In this document: one piece after another, positions 1 to 5,138 of the stretch
How positions within the stretch are numbered: the first letter of the stretch is position 1
Layout: the number at the start of each line of letters is the position of its first letter
Source: Crocinitomicaceae bacterium
GTDB taxonomy: Bacteria; Bacteroidota; Bacteroidia; Flavobacteriales_D; Crocinitomicaceae
Length of the DNA: 5,138 bases
Assembly: GCA_013215515.1 (NCBI GenBank)
Contig: JABSPC010000281.1
Location: 1 to 5,138 of the forward strand
Direction of reading: 5' to 3'
Notes under the pieces: generated by a model
What the model was told of the DNA's origin: nothing
Seen by the model: the letters and a program-made list of their open reading frames with translations, nothing else
Databases searched by the model: none
Position numbers and translations under genes: made by a program

Positions 1-101
1 AAGGAAACCGTTCCTCCTTGACCGCCTTTATAGTTCATCTCTTGAGATTGCGATAAACTGAGAAAAGGCAAGAGAAACAACAGTGTGATTGCTTTACTCA
101 T
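1..101 (-). CDS. N-terminal fragment of a secreted protein of unknown function
   Basis: Reading leftwards from an ATG at 101-99, the frame stays open to the window edge: 33 codons plus two bases. The peptide begins MSKAITLLFLLPFLSLSQSQ and continues EMNYKGGQGGTVS. A lysine at position 3, a leucine/phenylalanine-rich core (about residues 5-15) and small residues before SQ make a typical Sec signal peptide, with cleavage likely around residues 17-19. The gene therefore encodes an exported protein. The mature part visible is only about 15 residues, glycine-rich, and not enough to name a family. It lies downstream of the fabI terminator on the same strand, so it is probably transcribed separately. 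I found no clear Bacteroidota -33/-7 promoter pair in 102-163 and no Shine-Dalgarno motif, which is normal for this phylum. The open frame, the start and the signal peptide are seen directly; export is inferred. Confidence 0.7.
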   Translation of the reverse strand, partial: MSKAITLLFLLPFLSLSQSQEMNYKGGQGGTVS

Positions 102-163
102 GCTTATTAGTATTGGTTGATTACTCTTTAAACGTCTAAAAGAAACAAAATATTATCACAATC

Positions 164-190
164 AAAAAATGCGACTCGAAAGTCGCATTT
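164..190 (-). terminator. Rho-independent terminator of fabI
   Basis: On the minus strand a perfect 10-bp stem (AAATGCGACT paired with AGTCGCATTT, arms 190-181 and 176-167) closes a TTCG tetraloop (180-177). It is followed by a run of six T (169-164) that partly overlaps the stem base. The hairpin starts five bases after the fabI stop codon. On the plus strand the stem is followed by AAGA, so it should work only in the fabI direction. Confidence 0.88.
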
Positions 191-195
191 AAGAT

Positions 196-1008
196 TTAGT
201 CACTGAATTTATTGATGACCTCTTGAGTCACTCCAGTATTGGAGAACCCGCCGTCATGGAATAAATTCTGCATTGTAACGTATCTTGTTAAGTCAGAGAA
301 CATCGCTACGCAGTAATCTGCACAAGCCACAGCCGATGCATTTCCTAGTGGAGACATCTTTCCTGAATAGTTTATGAATTCGTTAAATCCTTTGATACCA
401 CTTCCCGCTGTAGTCATCGTTGGTGATTGAGAAATTGTGTTCACGCGAACCTTATCTGAAATACCGTAGTGGTATCCAAAACTTCTCGCGATTGATTCCA
501 AGTACGACTTGTTATCAGCCATATCGTTATAATCTGGGAATACACGTTGAGCTGCGATATAAGTTAGAGCCACAATTGAACCCCATTCATTCATCGCATC
601 CAATTTCTTCGTTGTTTGCATTACTTTATGAAATGACAAAGCCGAAACGTCTAGCCCTTTCATTGTCCAAGCATAATTCTCATCCGTATAATGCTTTCCT
701 TTCCGGACATTAACAGACATGCCTATTGAATGTAAAATGAAATCGATTTTACCTCCTAATATTTCAACCGCTTGAGAAACTAAGTTTTCTAAATCTTCAA
801 CAATAGTTGCGTCCGCTGGAATAACTTTGCTTCCTGTTGCCTCAGCAAGTTTATTGATTTTACCCATTCTCATTGCGATAGGGGCATTCGTTAAGACAAA
901 CGTCGCTCCTTCTTCGTGAGCTCGCTCTGCTACCTTCCAAGCTATTGACTGATCGTTCAATGCTCCGAAGATTATTCCTCTTTTTCCTTTAAGTAAATTG
1001 TTCGCCAT
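196..1008 (-). CDS. fabI: Enoyl-[acyl-carrier-protein] reductase (NADH), FabI
   Basis: This 270-residue short-chain dehydrogenase/reductase reduces trans-2-enoyl-ACP to acyl-ACP, the last step of each type II fatty-acid elongation round in the cytoplasm. The N-terminus GKRGIIFGAL..SIAW (residues 8-24) is the FabI form of the Rossmann dinucleotide-binding loop. HSIGM at 93-97 matches the HSIG segment of E. coli FabI. The catalytic set is intact: Tyr150, Tyr160 and Lys167 reproduce the E. coli spacing of Tyr146, Tyr156 and Lys163 (Y-x9-Y-x6-K). RVNTISQSP (188-196) and HDGGFS (251-256) match the C-terminal cofactor and substrate region. The sequence YNDMADNK around the active site and the length are typical of Bacteroidota FabI. 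The ATG at 1008 places the Rossmann motif at the usual distance from the N-terminus. The gene follows the MBL gene by 45 bp on the same strand and ends at a strong terminator. It is probably the essential housekeeping enoyl reductase and a candidate triclosan target, although other enoyl reductases elsewhere in the genome cannot be excluded. Confidence 0.96.
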   Translation of the reverse strand: MANNLLKGKRGIIFGALNDQSIAWKVAERAHEEGATFVLTNAPIAMRMGKINKLAEATGSKVIPADATIVEDLENLVSQAVEILGGKIDFILHSIGMSVNVRKGKHYTDENYAWTMKGLDVSALSFHKVMQTTKKLDAMNEWGSIVALTYIAAQRVFPDYNDMADNKSYLESIARSFGYHYGISDKVRVNTISQSPTMTTAGSGIKGFNEFINYSGKMSPLGNASAVACADYCVAMFSDLTRYVTMQNLFHDGGFSNTGVTQEVINKFSD

Positions 1009-1028
1009 TATATAATGCTTTAAGTCTG

Positions 1029-1036
1029 CAAATTTA
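1029..1036 (-). promoter_or_regulatory. Possible Bacteroidota -7 box upstream of fabI
   Basis: The minus strand reads TAAATTTG here, an exact match to the TAnnTTTG -7 element of the primary sigma factor in Bacteroidota. It would start transcription about 10-15 bases before the fabI ATG. No TTTG -33 element is present about 19-21 bp further upstream, so this is only half of the signal and could be chance in AT-rich DNA. If real, it would let fabI be transcribed independently of the MBL gene. Confidence 0.28.
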
Positions 1037-1053
1037 GAATAATAATATAGTTA

Positions 1054-1830
1054 TTAGTTCATATCTATCACCAATCCATCGTATGCAGCGAATACATTTT
1101 CTGGAAGTAATTTTTCAATTTCTTCATGTGTTCCAAATAAATGAGATATGTGTGTTAGATAGGCTTTCTCTGGTTGAATATCCGCTATAAATGCTAACGC
1201 CTGCTCTAAATTGAAGTGTGAGATATGTTCTTCTTTTCTCAATGCGTTAACTACTAGAATTTTTGATCCTCTTATTTTATCGCGCTCTTCAGGGGCAACC
1301 GTTTTTGCATCGGTTATATAAGTAAAGTCATTGAACCGAAATCCAAAAACAGGCATTTTATGGTGCATGACTTGAATTGGAATGACAGGAAACCCTTCAA
1401 TATTGAAAGTTTCGTTCTGTATTAAATTAATATTGACTTTCGGAATACCAGGGTATTTATTCCCAGAAAATACATAATGGAATTCTCTATGAAGAGCTGT
1501 TCGTACGAGTTCATCACAATAAACTTCCATGTCTCTCTTCTCTACATAATTGAAGGCCCGAACATCATCTAATCCAGCAAGGTGGTCTTTATGCTCATGT
1601 GTAAACAGAACGGCTTTTAAGCTTTTAAGCTTAATCCTTAGCATCTGTTGCCTGAAATCGGGCCCCGTGTCAACAACATAATTCTCATCATTGGACGAAA
1701 CCATAATTGAACTTCTTAAACGATTGTCCTTAGGATCTTCAGAAGTACATACCATACAGGAACAAGCAATAACAGGAACTCCTCCGGATGTTCCAGTTCC
1801 AAGAAAGGTGATTTTCAAGTTTTGATTCAT
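1054..1830 (-). CDS. PhnP-like metallo-beta-lactamase-fold phosphodiesterase
   Basis: This 258-residue cytoplasmic metallohydrolase resembles E. coli PhnP (phosphoribosyl 1,2-cyclic phosphate phosphodiesterase) along its whole length. The N-terminus FLGTGTSGGVPV (9-20) is the first strand and loop of the fold. The metal motif THEHKDH gives His78, His80, Asp82 and His83. His157 (VMHHKMPVFGF), Asp174 (YITDA) and His227 (LTHISH) complete the two-metal site. Cys23, Cys25, Cys28 and His230 match the structural zinc site of PhnP, and His205 (SHFNLEQAL) matches its catalytic His200. The start chosen is the ATG at 1830; an in-frame GTG at 1851 would add seven residues (MCIFRIQ) before the conserved N-terminus and is less likely. 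No phn (C-P lyase) gene is near and the neighbour is fabI, so the real substrate is probably another cyclic phosphate or phosphodiester and is unknown. There is no signal peptide. Possibly co-transcribed with fabI 45 bp downstream. The family is confident; the substrate is not. Confidence 0.9.
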   Translation of the reverse strand: MNQNLKITFLGTGTSGGVPVIACSCMVCTSEDPKDNRLRSSIMVSSNDENYVVDTGPDFRQQMLRIKLKSLKAVLFTHEHKDHLAGLDDVRAFNYVEKRDMEVYCDELVRTALHREFHYVFSGNKYPGIPKVNINLIQNETFNIEGFPVIPIQVMHHKMPVFGFRFNDFTYITDAKTVAPEERDKIRGSKILVVNALRKEEHISHFNLEQALAFIADIQPEKAYLTHISHLFGTHEEIEKLLPENVFAAYDGLVIDMN

Positions 1831-2189
1831 TTGAATTCTAAAAATACACACTTAATTCTAATTGTAATTGAGATTGACAGCAATCCTTTTCAATGGCAAA
1901 AACGAACAACTGATTTAAGAAGATTATCGAACGGTTGTTTTAAATCCAGAACTGTATACCCTAGTAATTCGATAGAGAAAATATTCTTTACTTTTTTTTC
2001 GTGCCGCATACTATGCGCGCACAACCCTATAAAAACGAGTGTTACGCCTATTTAACCTTAAAAGCCTGCAGAATAGCCAATGCACGGATGTTAAAAAATT
2101 AACTCTTATTTTAAAAACCAACCAACCGTCATAAAATGAGTCACGTCTTATTAGTAACAAACTTACTATAACTATAAATTCTAGACGCC
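1831..2189. other. Divergent intergenic region without a gene
   Basis: This 359-bp AT-rich stretch lies between the MBL gene (minus) and the first paralogue (plus) and must hold both promoters. I see no exact -33 TTTG / -7 TAnnTTTG pair on either strand and no Shine-Dalgarno motif before either ATG. The only open frame (plus strand, 1822-2055) starts inside the MBL gene and gives a low-complexity, Ser/Ile/Phe-rich 77-residue peptide with no recognisable motif, so I do not call it a gene. The notable internal elements are a short GC-rich inverted repeat at 2001-2022 preceded by eight T, and an AACCAACCAACC tract near 2118-2127. Confidence 0.6.
2001..2022. repeat. Short imperfect inverted repeat, possible operator
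   Basis: GTGCCGCATA (2001-2010) and TATGCGCGCAC (2012-2022) are inverted copies with one extra base in the right arm and a single-base centre at 2011. The innermost pairs cannot form in a hairpin, and no T run follows on either strand (eight T precede it on the plus strand). It is therefore not a terminator and looks more like a protein-binding palindrome. It is much more GC-rich than its surroundings and sits about 170 bp from each flanking start codon. A regulatory role is inferred from position and symmetry only. Confidence 0.4.
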
Positions 2190-3524
2190 ATGAATTTACT
2201 AATCAACACTACAAAAGCAGTTTTTCTTTTAACTGCGATTTTTATATCGACAAGCACCTTTGCAATTACTTACACTTCGGTGAATTCAGGAGCTTGGGAC
2301 AATACTGTTAATGTATGGTCAACAGATGGAGGCGCTTCCGCTTGTGGATGTGAACCAGGAACAGCCTCAGCAGGAAATGACATCATCATCAACCACATTA
2401 TAACAAATACAAACGATTTAGTATTCCACGCAACATCAACAATTACGGTTAACGCTGGTGGAACATTGAGTATGCCATTGAATAAATTGAACATGTGGAA
2501 TGCAAACATAATCGTTAATGGATCTGTTGTGATAAAAGATGCGTACTACGCGGTTGGATCCATAACAACAATTAACGCTACTGGAAACATGACATTTACA
2601 AGTAATTTCGATATTGAGAATGGTGGAACCGTTACTCTTGACGGGGGCTGGATCATTTCTCAAGGAAACATTAAACTTCACAGTGGTAGTATTCTGAACG
2701 TAAATAGTGGGTTTATTGATGTGCAAAATGGAAATATTGAAAACCAAGGAACAATCAATATTGGGTCTGATGCTTGTTTCCATATTGACAATGGAGGATT
2801 TGTAAATAAAGGAATTGGTATTGTAAATGGAACAGGAGCAGTACATATTACGACAAACGGAGTAGTTACGAATGAAGGGACGTGGTCAGTGACTGTAGAC
2901 TGGTGTGCAGCTGATGGAGGTGTGGACCTACCGATTGCAGAAAATTGTGCTACGGGAGATTGTTTCAATGTAGTACTTCCAGTTGATTTAACTGATTTCT
3001 CTGCTGCAGCTGTCGCAAATGACTTCGTTCAACTTGAATGGACGACAGCTAGTGAAAACAACAGTGATTATTTCGCTGTCATGTCATCGCAAGACGGAAA
3101 AATATGGGAAGAAATTGGAACTGTTAACGCTGCAGGAACTACAACTGAGACGCAGTACTATTCTTTTGAAGATTACAATGTGAGATACGGAACTACATAC
3201 TTCAAATTAATTCAAGTAGATTTTAATAACGATACGTACGAATCAGAAGTGATTAGTGTTTCGATTGCCGGAAAAGAAGTTGAAATTGGAGTGTCTCCGA
3301 ACCCTATTAATAATGATGAAGTTCTGACCATCTCTAACCTTGAAGAAGGCAGTGGACAAGTAAATATTATGAATATATCAGGTCGGGTAGTTATTACACA
3401 GAAGATTGATGCAAATCAAACAAATGTTAGAATTCAATTATCCGATTTACTTCCTGGAATCTACATCGTTGGTGTAGAACAATTAGGAGCATATAAAACG
3501 AAGCGTCTAGTGATCATGGAATAG
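2190..3524 (+). CDS. T9SS-exported beta-helix protein, first tandem paralogue
   Basis: This 444-residue exported protein has a four-part layout. Residues 1-25 are a Sec signal peptide with cleavage likely after TSTFA. Residues about 26-235 are Asn/Gly/Thr-rich with short alternating hydrophobic strands (NGGTVTL, GNIKLHSGSILNV, IDVQNGNIENQGTINI), the pattern of a right-handed parallel beta-helix. A linker with cysteines follows. Residues about 263-358, starting LPVDLTDFSA and including QLEWTTASENNSDYF, VRYGTTYFKL and QVDFNNDTY, form the beta-sandwich domain often found just before the sorting tail in Bacteroidota. Residues about 366-444 are a type A T9SS C-terminal sorting domain (VSPNPINND, NIMNISGRVV, LSDLLPGIYIV, TKRLVIME). 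Cysteines 52, 54, 196, 239, 253 and 258 are all kept in the downstream paralogue. No catalytic domain is recognisable. The likely location is the cell surface or medium after T9SS export and tail removal. The intrinsic terminator 22 bp downstream suggests a monocistronic unit. Architecture is confident; function is unknown. Confidence 0.92.
   Translation: MNLLINTTKAVFLLTAIFISTSTFAITYTSVNSGAWDNTVNVWSTDGGASACGCEPGTASAGNDIIINHIITNTNDLVFHATSTITVNAGGTLSMPLNKLNMWNANIIVNGSVVIKDAYYAVGSITTINATGNMTFTSNFDIENGGTVTLDGGWIISQGNIKLHSGSILNVNSGFIDVQNGNIENQGTINIGSDACFHIDNGGFVNKGIGIVNGTGAVHITTNGVVTNEGTWSVTVDWCAADGGVDLPIAENCATGDCFNVVLPVDLTDFSAAAVANDFVQLEWTTASENNSDYFAVMSSQDGKIWEEIGTVNAAGTTTETQYYSFEDYNVRYGTTYFKLIQVDFNNDTYESEVISVSIAGKEVEIGVSPNPINNDEVLTISNLEEGSGQVNIMNISGRVVITQKIDANQTNVRIQLSDLLPGIYIVGVEQLGAYKTKRLVIME
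3435..3524 (+). repeat. 90-bp near-identical 3' end, copy 1
   Basis: The last 90 bp of this gene, including the stop codon, match 5049-5138 at 85 of 90 positions. The final 39 bp (3486-3524) are identical, synonymous sites included. It encodes the end of the sorting domain from QLSDLLPGIYIV to the last residue. An upstream block at 3354-3384 also matches 4968-4998 at 30 of 31 positions. Confidence 0.9.
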
Positions 3525-3545
3525 GTTTGTTAAAGATCATTGGTT

Positions 3546-3584
3546 AAAACCTGCTTTCACATTTGTGTTAGCAGGTTTTTTTTT
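3546..3584 (+). terminator. Rho-independent terminator of the first paralogue
   Basis: AAAACCTGCT (3546-3555) pairs with AGCAGGTTTT (3570-3579) in a perfect 10-bp stem. Inside it, after a small TT/TT internal loop, CAC and GTG (3558-3560 and 3565-3567) can pair again around an ATTT loop. A run of nine T (3576-3584) follows. It begins 22 bp after the stop codon and should end transcription before the second paralogue. Confidence 0.92.
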
Positions 3585-3686
3585 GTTTCTAATTTACACA
3601 CTTTCAACTAAGTAATTTATTTTGAACCTATTTAAAATAATCCATAAAAAAAATCATTTTACTTAATCACTTCGGAAATTTCTTTT

Positions 3687-3694
3687 TAATTTTG
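3687..3694 (+). promoter_or_regulatory. Possible Bacteroidota -7 box upstream of the second paralogue
   Basis: TAATTTTG matches the TAnnTTTG -7 consensus of Bacteroidota. It lies after the terminator of the first paralogue and about 112 bp before the chosen ATG, giving a leader of roughly 105 bases. There is no TTTG about 19-21 bp upstream, so it is a half match and could be chance. The terminator upstream means a promoter must lie somewhere between 3585 and 3806 if the second gene is expressed. Confidence 0.27.
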
Positions 3695-3806
3695 ATATGC
3701 CGACACAGTTTATAAAGTCTGTTCATATGATTATAATTGCTATTTAAGTAATTATAACCAAGTGAAACGATGGGAACTAGGCAGAAATATAGTAAACATT
3801 TACAAC

Positions 3807-5138
3807 ATGAGCTTACCCCTAAACCCACCTAGAATTATCTTATTAATTCTTACGTTTTTTGCGTGCACAAACTTATTCGCAATTACTTACACTTCAATCG
3901 ACAATGGTTCTTGGACCAATACGTCAAATGTATGGTCTACCGACGGAGGAATTACCCCATGCGGTTGTCGACCAGGGTTCACAACATCTGGCGATGACAT
4001 TGTCATCAGTCACACAATTTCCCTTAGCTCTGACTTAGAGTTAAATGGAACATCAATTATTACTGTTAATACCGGAGGTAATCTAAATGCCCCTTCAAGT
4101 AAGCTAAATATGTCGGATGCTACCATGATCGTTAATGGAGCAGTAACACTTAAAGATGCATACTATGCCGCTGCAGCTAATACTACAGTGAATGCAACAG
4201 GAAACATGACTTTCACGAGTAATATTGAAATTGAAAATGGCGGTGTTGTTTCAATAAATGGCGGTTGGATTATTTCTCAGGGTAACATTAAGGTGTACAA
4301 TGGAGGAAAACTGAACTTGAATAATGGCTACATGGATGTCCAAAATGGGAATATTGAAAATGAGGGAGTTATTAATATTGGACCTCTAGCGTGTTCTCAT
4401 ATTCAGAACGGAGGGTTTATTAATAAAGGAACCGGTATTGTTAACGGTACAGGATCAGTTCACATCACAACGAACGGTGTAATTACAAATGAAGGCACAT
4501 GGTCTTCAACCGTAAAATGGTGTTCTGCTGATGGTGGTGTCGGCCTTCCAACTCCCGAAGATTGCGGAACGGGGAATTGCTTTACAGCACTGCCTGTTGA
4601 ATTGACAGAATTCTCTGCAGAAGTAATTGCAAGTAAATTCATTCAAATTGAATGGGTTACTATTAGCGAGAATAACAGCTCCCATTTCATAGTTTTGTCA
4701 TCACATAATGGTAAAAAATGGAGTGAAGTAGCGACTGTTTCGGCAGCCGGTAACACAATAGAAACACAGCGATACACTGTTAAAGATTACAACGTGAGAT
4801 ATGGAACAACTTATTTTAAATTGATTCAAGTCGATATCAATTCTGACACATATGAATCAGGAGTTATTAGTGTTGCGATTGCCAGAAAAGAAACTGAAAT
4901 TGTGCTTTATCCTAATCCAATTGGAAGAAGTGAAATTCTTACTATTTCTGACCTCGAGGGCAGCGCTGGACAAGTAAACATTATGAATATATCAGGTCAG
5001 ATAGTCGCAACACAAGAGATTCGTACAAATCAATCCAGAGTCGAAGTACAATTGTCCGATTTACTGCCTGGAATCTACATCGTTCGTGCAGAACAATTGG
5101 GAGCATATAAAACGAAGCGTCTAGTGATCATGGAATAG
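3807..5138 (+). CDS. T9SS-exported beta-helix protein, second tandem paralogue
   Basis: This 443-residue protein aligns with the gene upstream over its whole length with one single-residue gap (at the linker, residue 261 of the first protein) and about 65% identity by hand count. The ATG at 3807 is chosen over a GTG at 3762. It gives a clean signal peptide beginning MSLPLNPPRIILLILTFFA and puts the cleavage site (NLFA before ITYTS) at residue 25, exactly as in the first copy; the GTG would add 15 polar residues in front. The domains are the same: signal peptide 1-25, Asn/Gly-rich beta-helix about 26-235, cysteine-containing linker, beta-sandwich domain about 262-357 (LPVELTEFSA, IEWVTISENN, VRYGTTYFKL), and type A T9SS sorting domain about 366-443. 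Cysteines 52, 54, 196, 239, 253 and 258 are conserved. Cys20 (FFAC) is a weak lipobox match without a counterpart in the first copy, so lipidation is unlikely. The stop codon ends exactly at the window edge. Function is unknown; probably a surface or secreted protein related in role to its neighbour. Confidence 0.92.
   Translation: MSLPLNPPRIILLILTFFACTNLFAITYTSIDNGSWTNTSNVWSTDGGITPCGCRPGFTTSGDDIVISHTISLSSDLELNGTSIITVNTGGNLNAPSSKLNMSDATMIVNGAVTLKDAYYAAAANTTVNATGNMTFTSNIEIENGGVVSINGGWIISQGNIKVYNGGKLNLNNGYMDVQNGNIENEGVINIGPLACSHIQNGGFINKGTGIVNGTGSVHITTNGVITNEGTWSSTVKWCSADGGVGLPTPEDCGTGNCFTALPVELTEFSAEVIASKFIQIEWVTISENNSSHFIVLSSHNGKKWSEVATVSAAGNTIETQRYTVKDYNVRYGTTYFKLIQVDINSDTYESGVISVAIARKETEIVLYPNPIGRSEILTISDLEGSAGQVNIMNISGQIVATQEIRTNQSRVEVQLSDLLPGIYIVRAEQLGAYKTKRLVIME
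5049..5138 (+). repeat. 90-bp near-identical 3' end, copy 2
   Basis: Direct repeat of 3435-3524 with five substitutions; the last 39 bp (5100-5138) are identical. It encodes the end of the sorting domain and the stop codon. Whether the similarity continues past the stop codon, for example into a matching terminator, cannot be seen because the window ends here. Confidence 0.9.

Noticed and set aside
420..713. Open frame of 97 codons antisense to fabI
   Set aside because: It lies wholly inside a confidently identified conserved gene and has no family features.
1822..2055. Open frame of 77 codons on the plus strand in the divergent intergenic region
   Set aside because: It begins inside the MBL gene on the opposite strand, has no recognisable motif or domain, and its composition looks like translated AT-rich non-coding DNA.
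2270..2968. Three antisense open frames within the first paralogue
   Set aside because: They overlap one another and a well-supported exported protein; their Pro/Val/Ser-rich or Cys/Asn-rich composition reflects reverse reading of the beta-helix coding sequence. A similar shadow frame appears at 4460-4642 in the second copy.
3731..3757. Inverted repeat TTATAATT / AATTATAA with an 11-base spacer upstream of the second paralogue
   Set aside because: Both arms are only A and T, in very AT-rich DNA where such pairs are expected by chance, and a hairpin would be weak.
3807..3866. Possible lipoprotein signal (FFAC, Cys20) in the second paralogue
   Set aside because: Phenylalanine at -3 and -2 is a poor lipobox, the first paralogue has no cysteine there, and both copies share a normal cleavage site at residue 25.
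1..5138. CRISPR arrays, tRNA or rRNA genes, insertion sequences, toxin-antitoxin or defence genes
   Set aside because: No regular spaced repeats, cloverleaf-like segments, transposase or integrase motifs, terminal inverted repeats, or defence-related domains were seen on either strand.

Overview
The window looks like chromosomal DNA from a marine or aquatic Bacteroidota, most likely Flavobacteriales. Four things point that way: AT-rich sequence, start codons without Shine-Dalgarno motifs, an enoyl-ACP reductase with the Bacteroidota-style YNDMADNK active site, and two secreted proteins ending in the type A sorting domain of the type IX secretion system (T9SS). This assignment comes from recognising families by eye; no search was run.

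Layout. The left part is on the minus strand. Read in the direction of transcription, it holds a PhnP-like metallo-beta-lactamase-fold phosphodiesterase (1830 to 1054), then fabI (1008 to 196), then a strong intrinsic terminator (190 to 164), then the first 33 codons of an unidentified secreted protein that runs off the left edge (101 to 1). A 359-bp non-coding divergent region (1831-2189) separates this block from the right part. On the plus strand there are two tandem paralogues (2190-3524 and 3807-5138). Each has a signal peptide, a probable parallel beta-helix, a beta-sandwich domain common in Bacteroidota surface proteins, and a T9SS C-terminal sorting domain. An intrinsic terminator (3546-3584) lies between them, so they are probably separate transcription units. 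The window ends exactly on the stop codon of the second paralogue.

How the parts relate. The MBL gene and fabI are 45 bp apart with no terminator between them and may be co-transcribed; fabI carries out the last step of each fatty-acid elongation cycle. The two paralogues are the accessory part. They align over 443 residues with a single one-residue gap and about 65% identity (288 identities counted by hand). They share six cysteines, and they keep almost identical DNA in their last 90 bp. They look like a duplicated family of exported, surface-attached or released proteins without a recognisable enzyme domain. No mobile element, CRISPR array, tRNA or rRNA is visible. I see no convincing new multi-gene system; the paralogue pair is the most interesting content.
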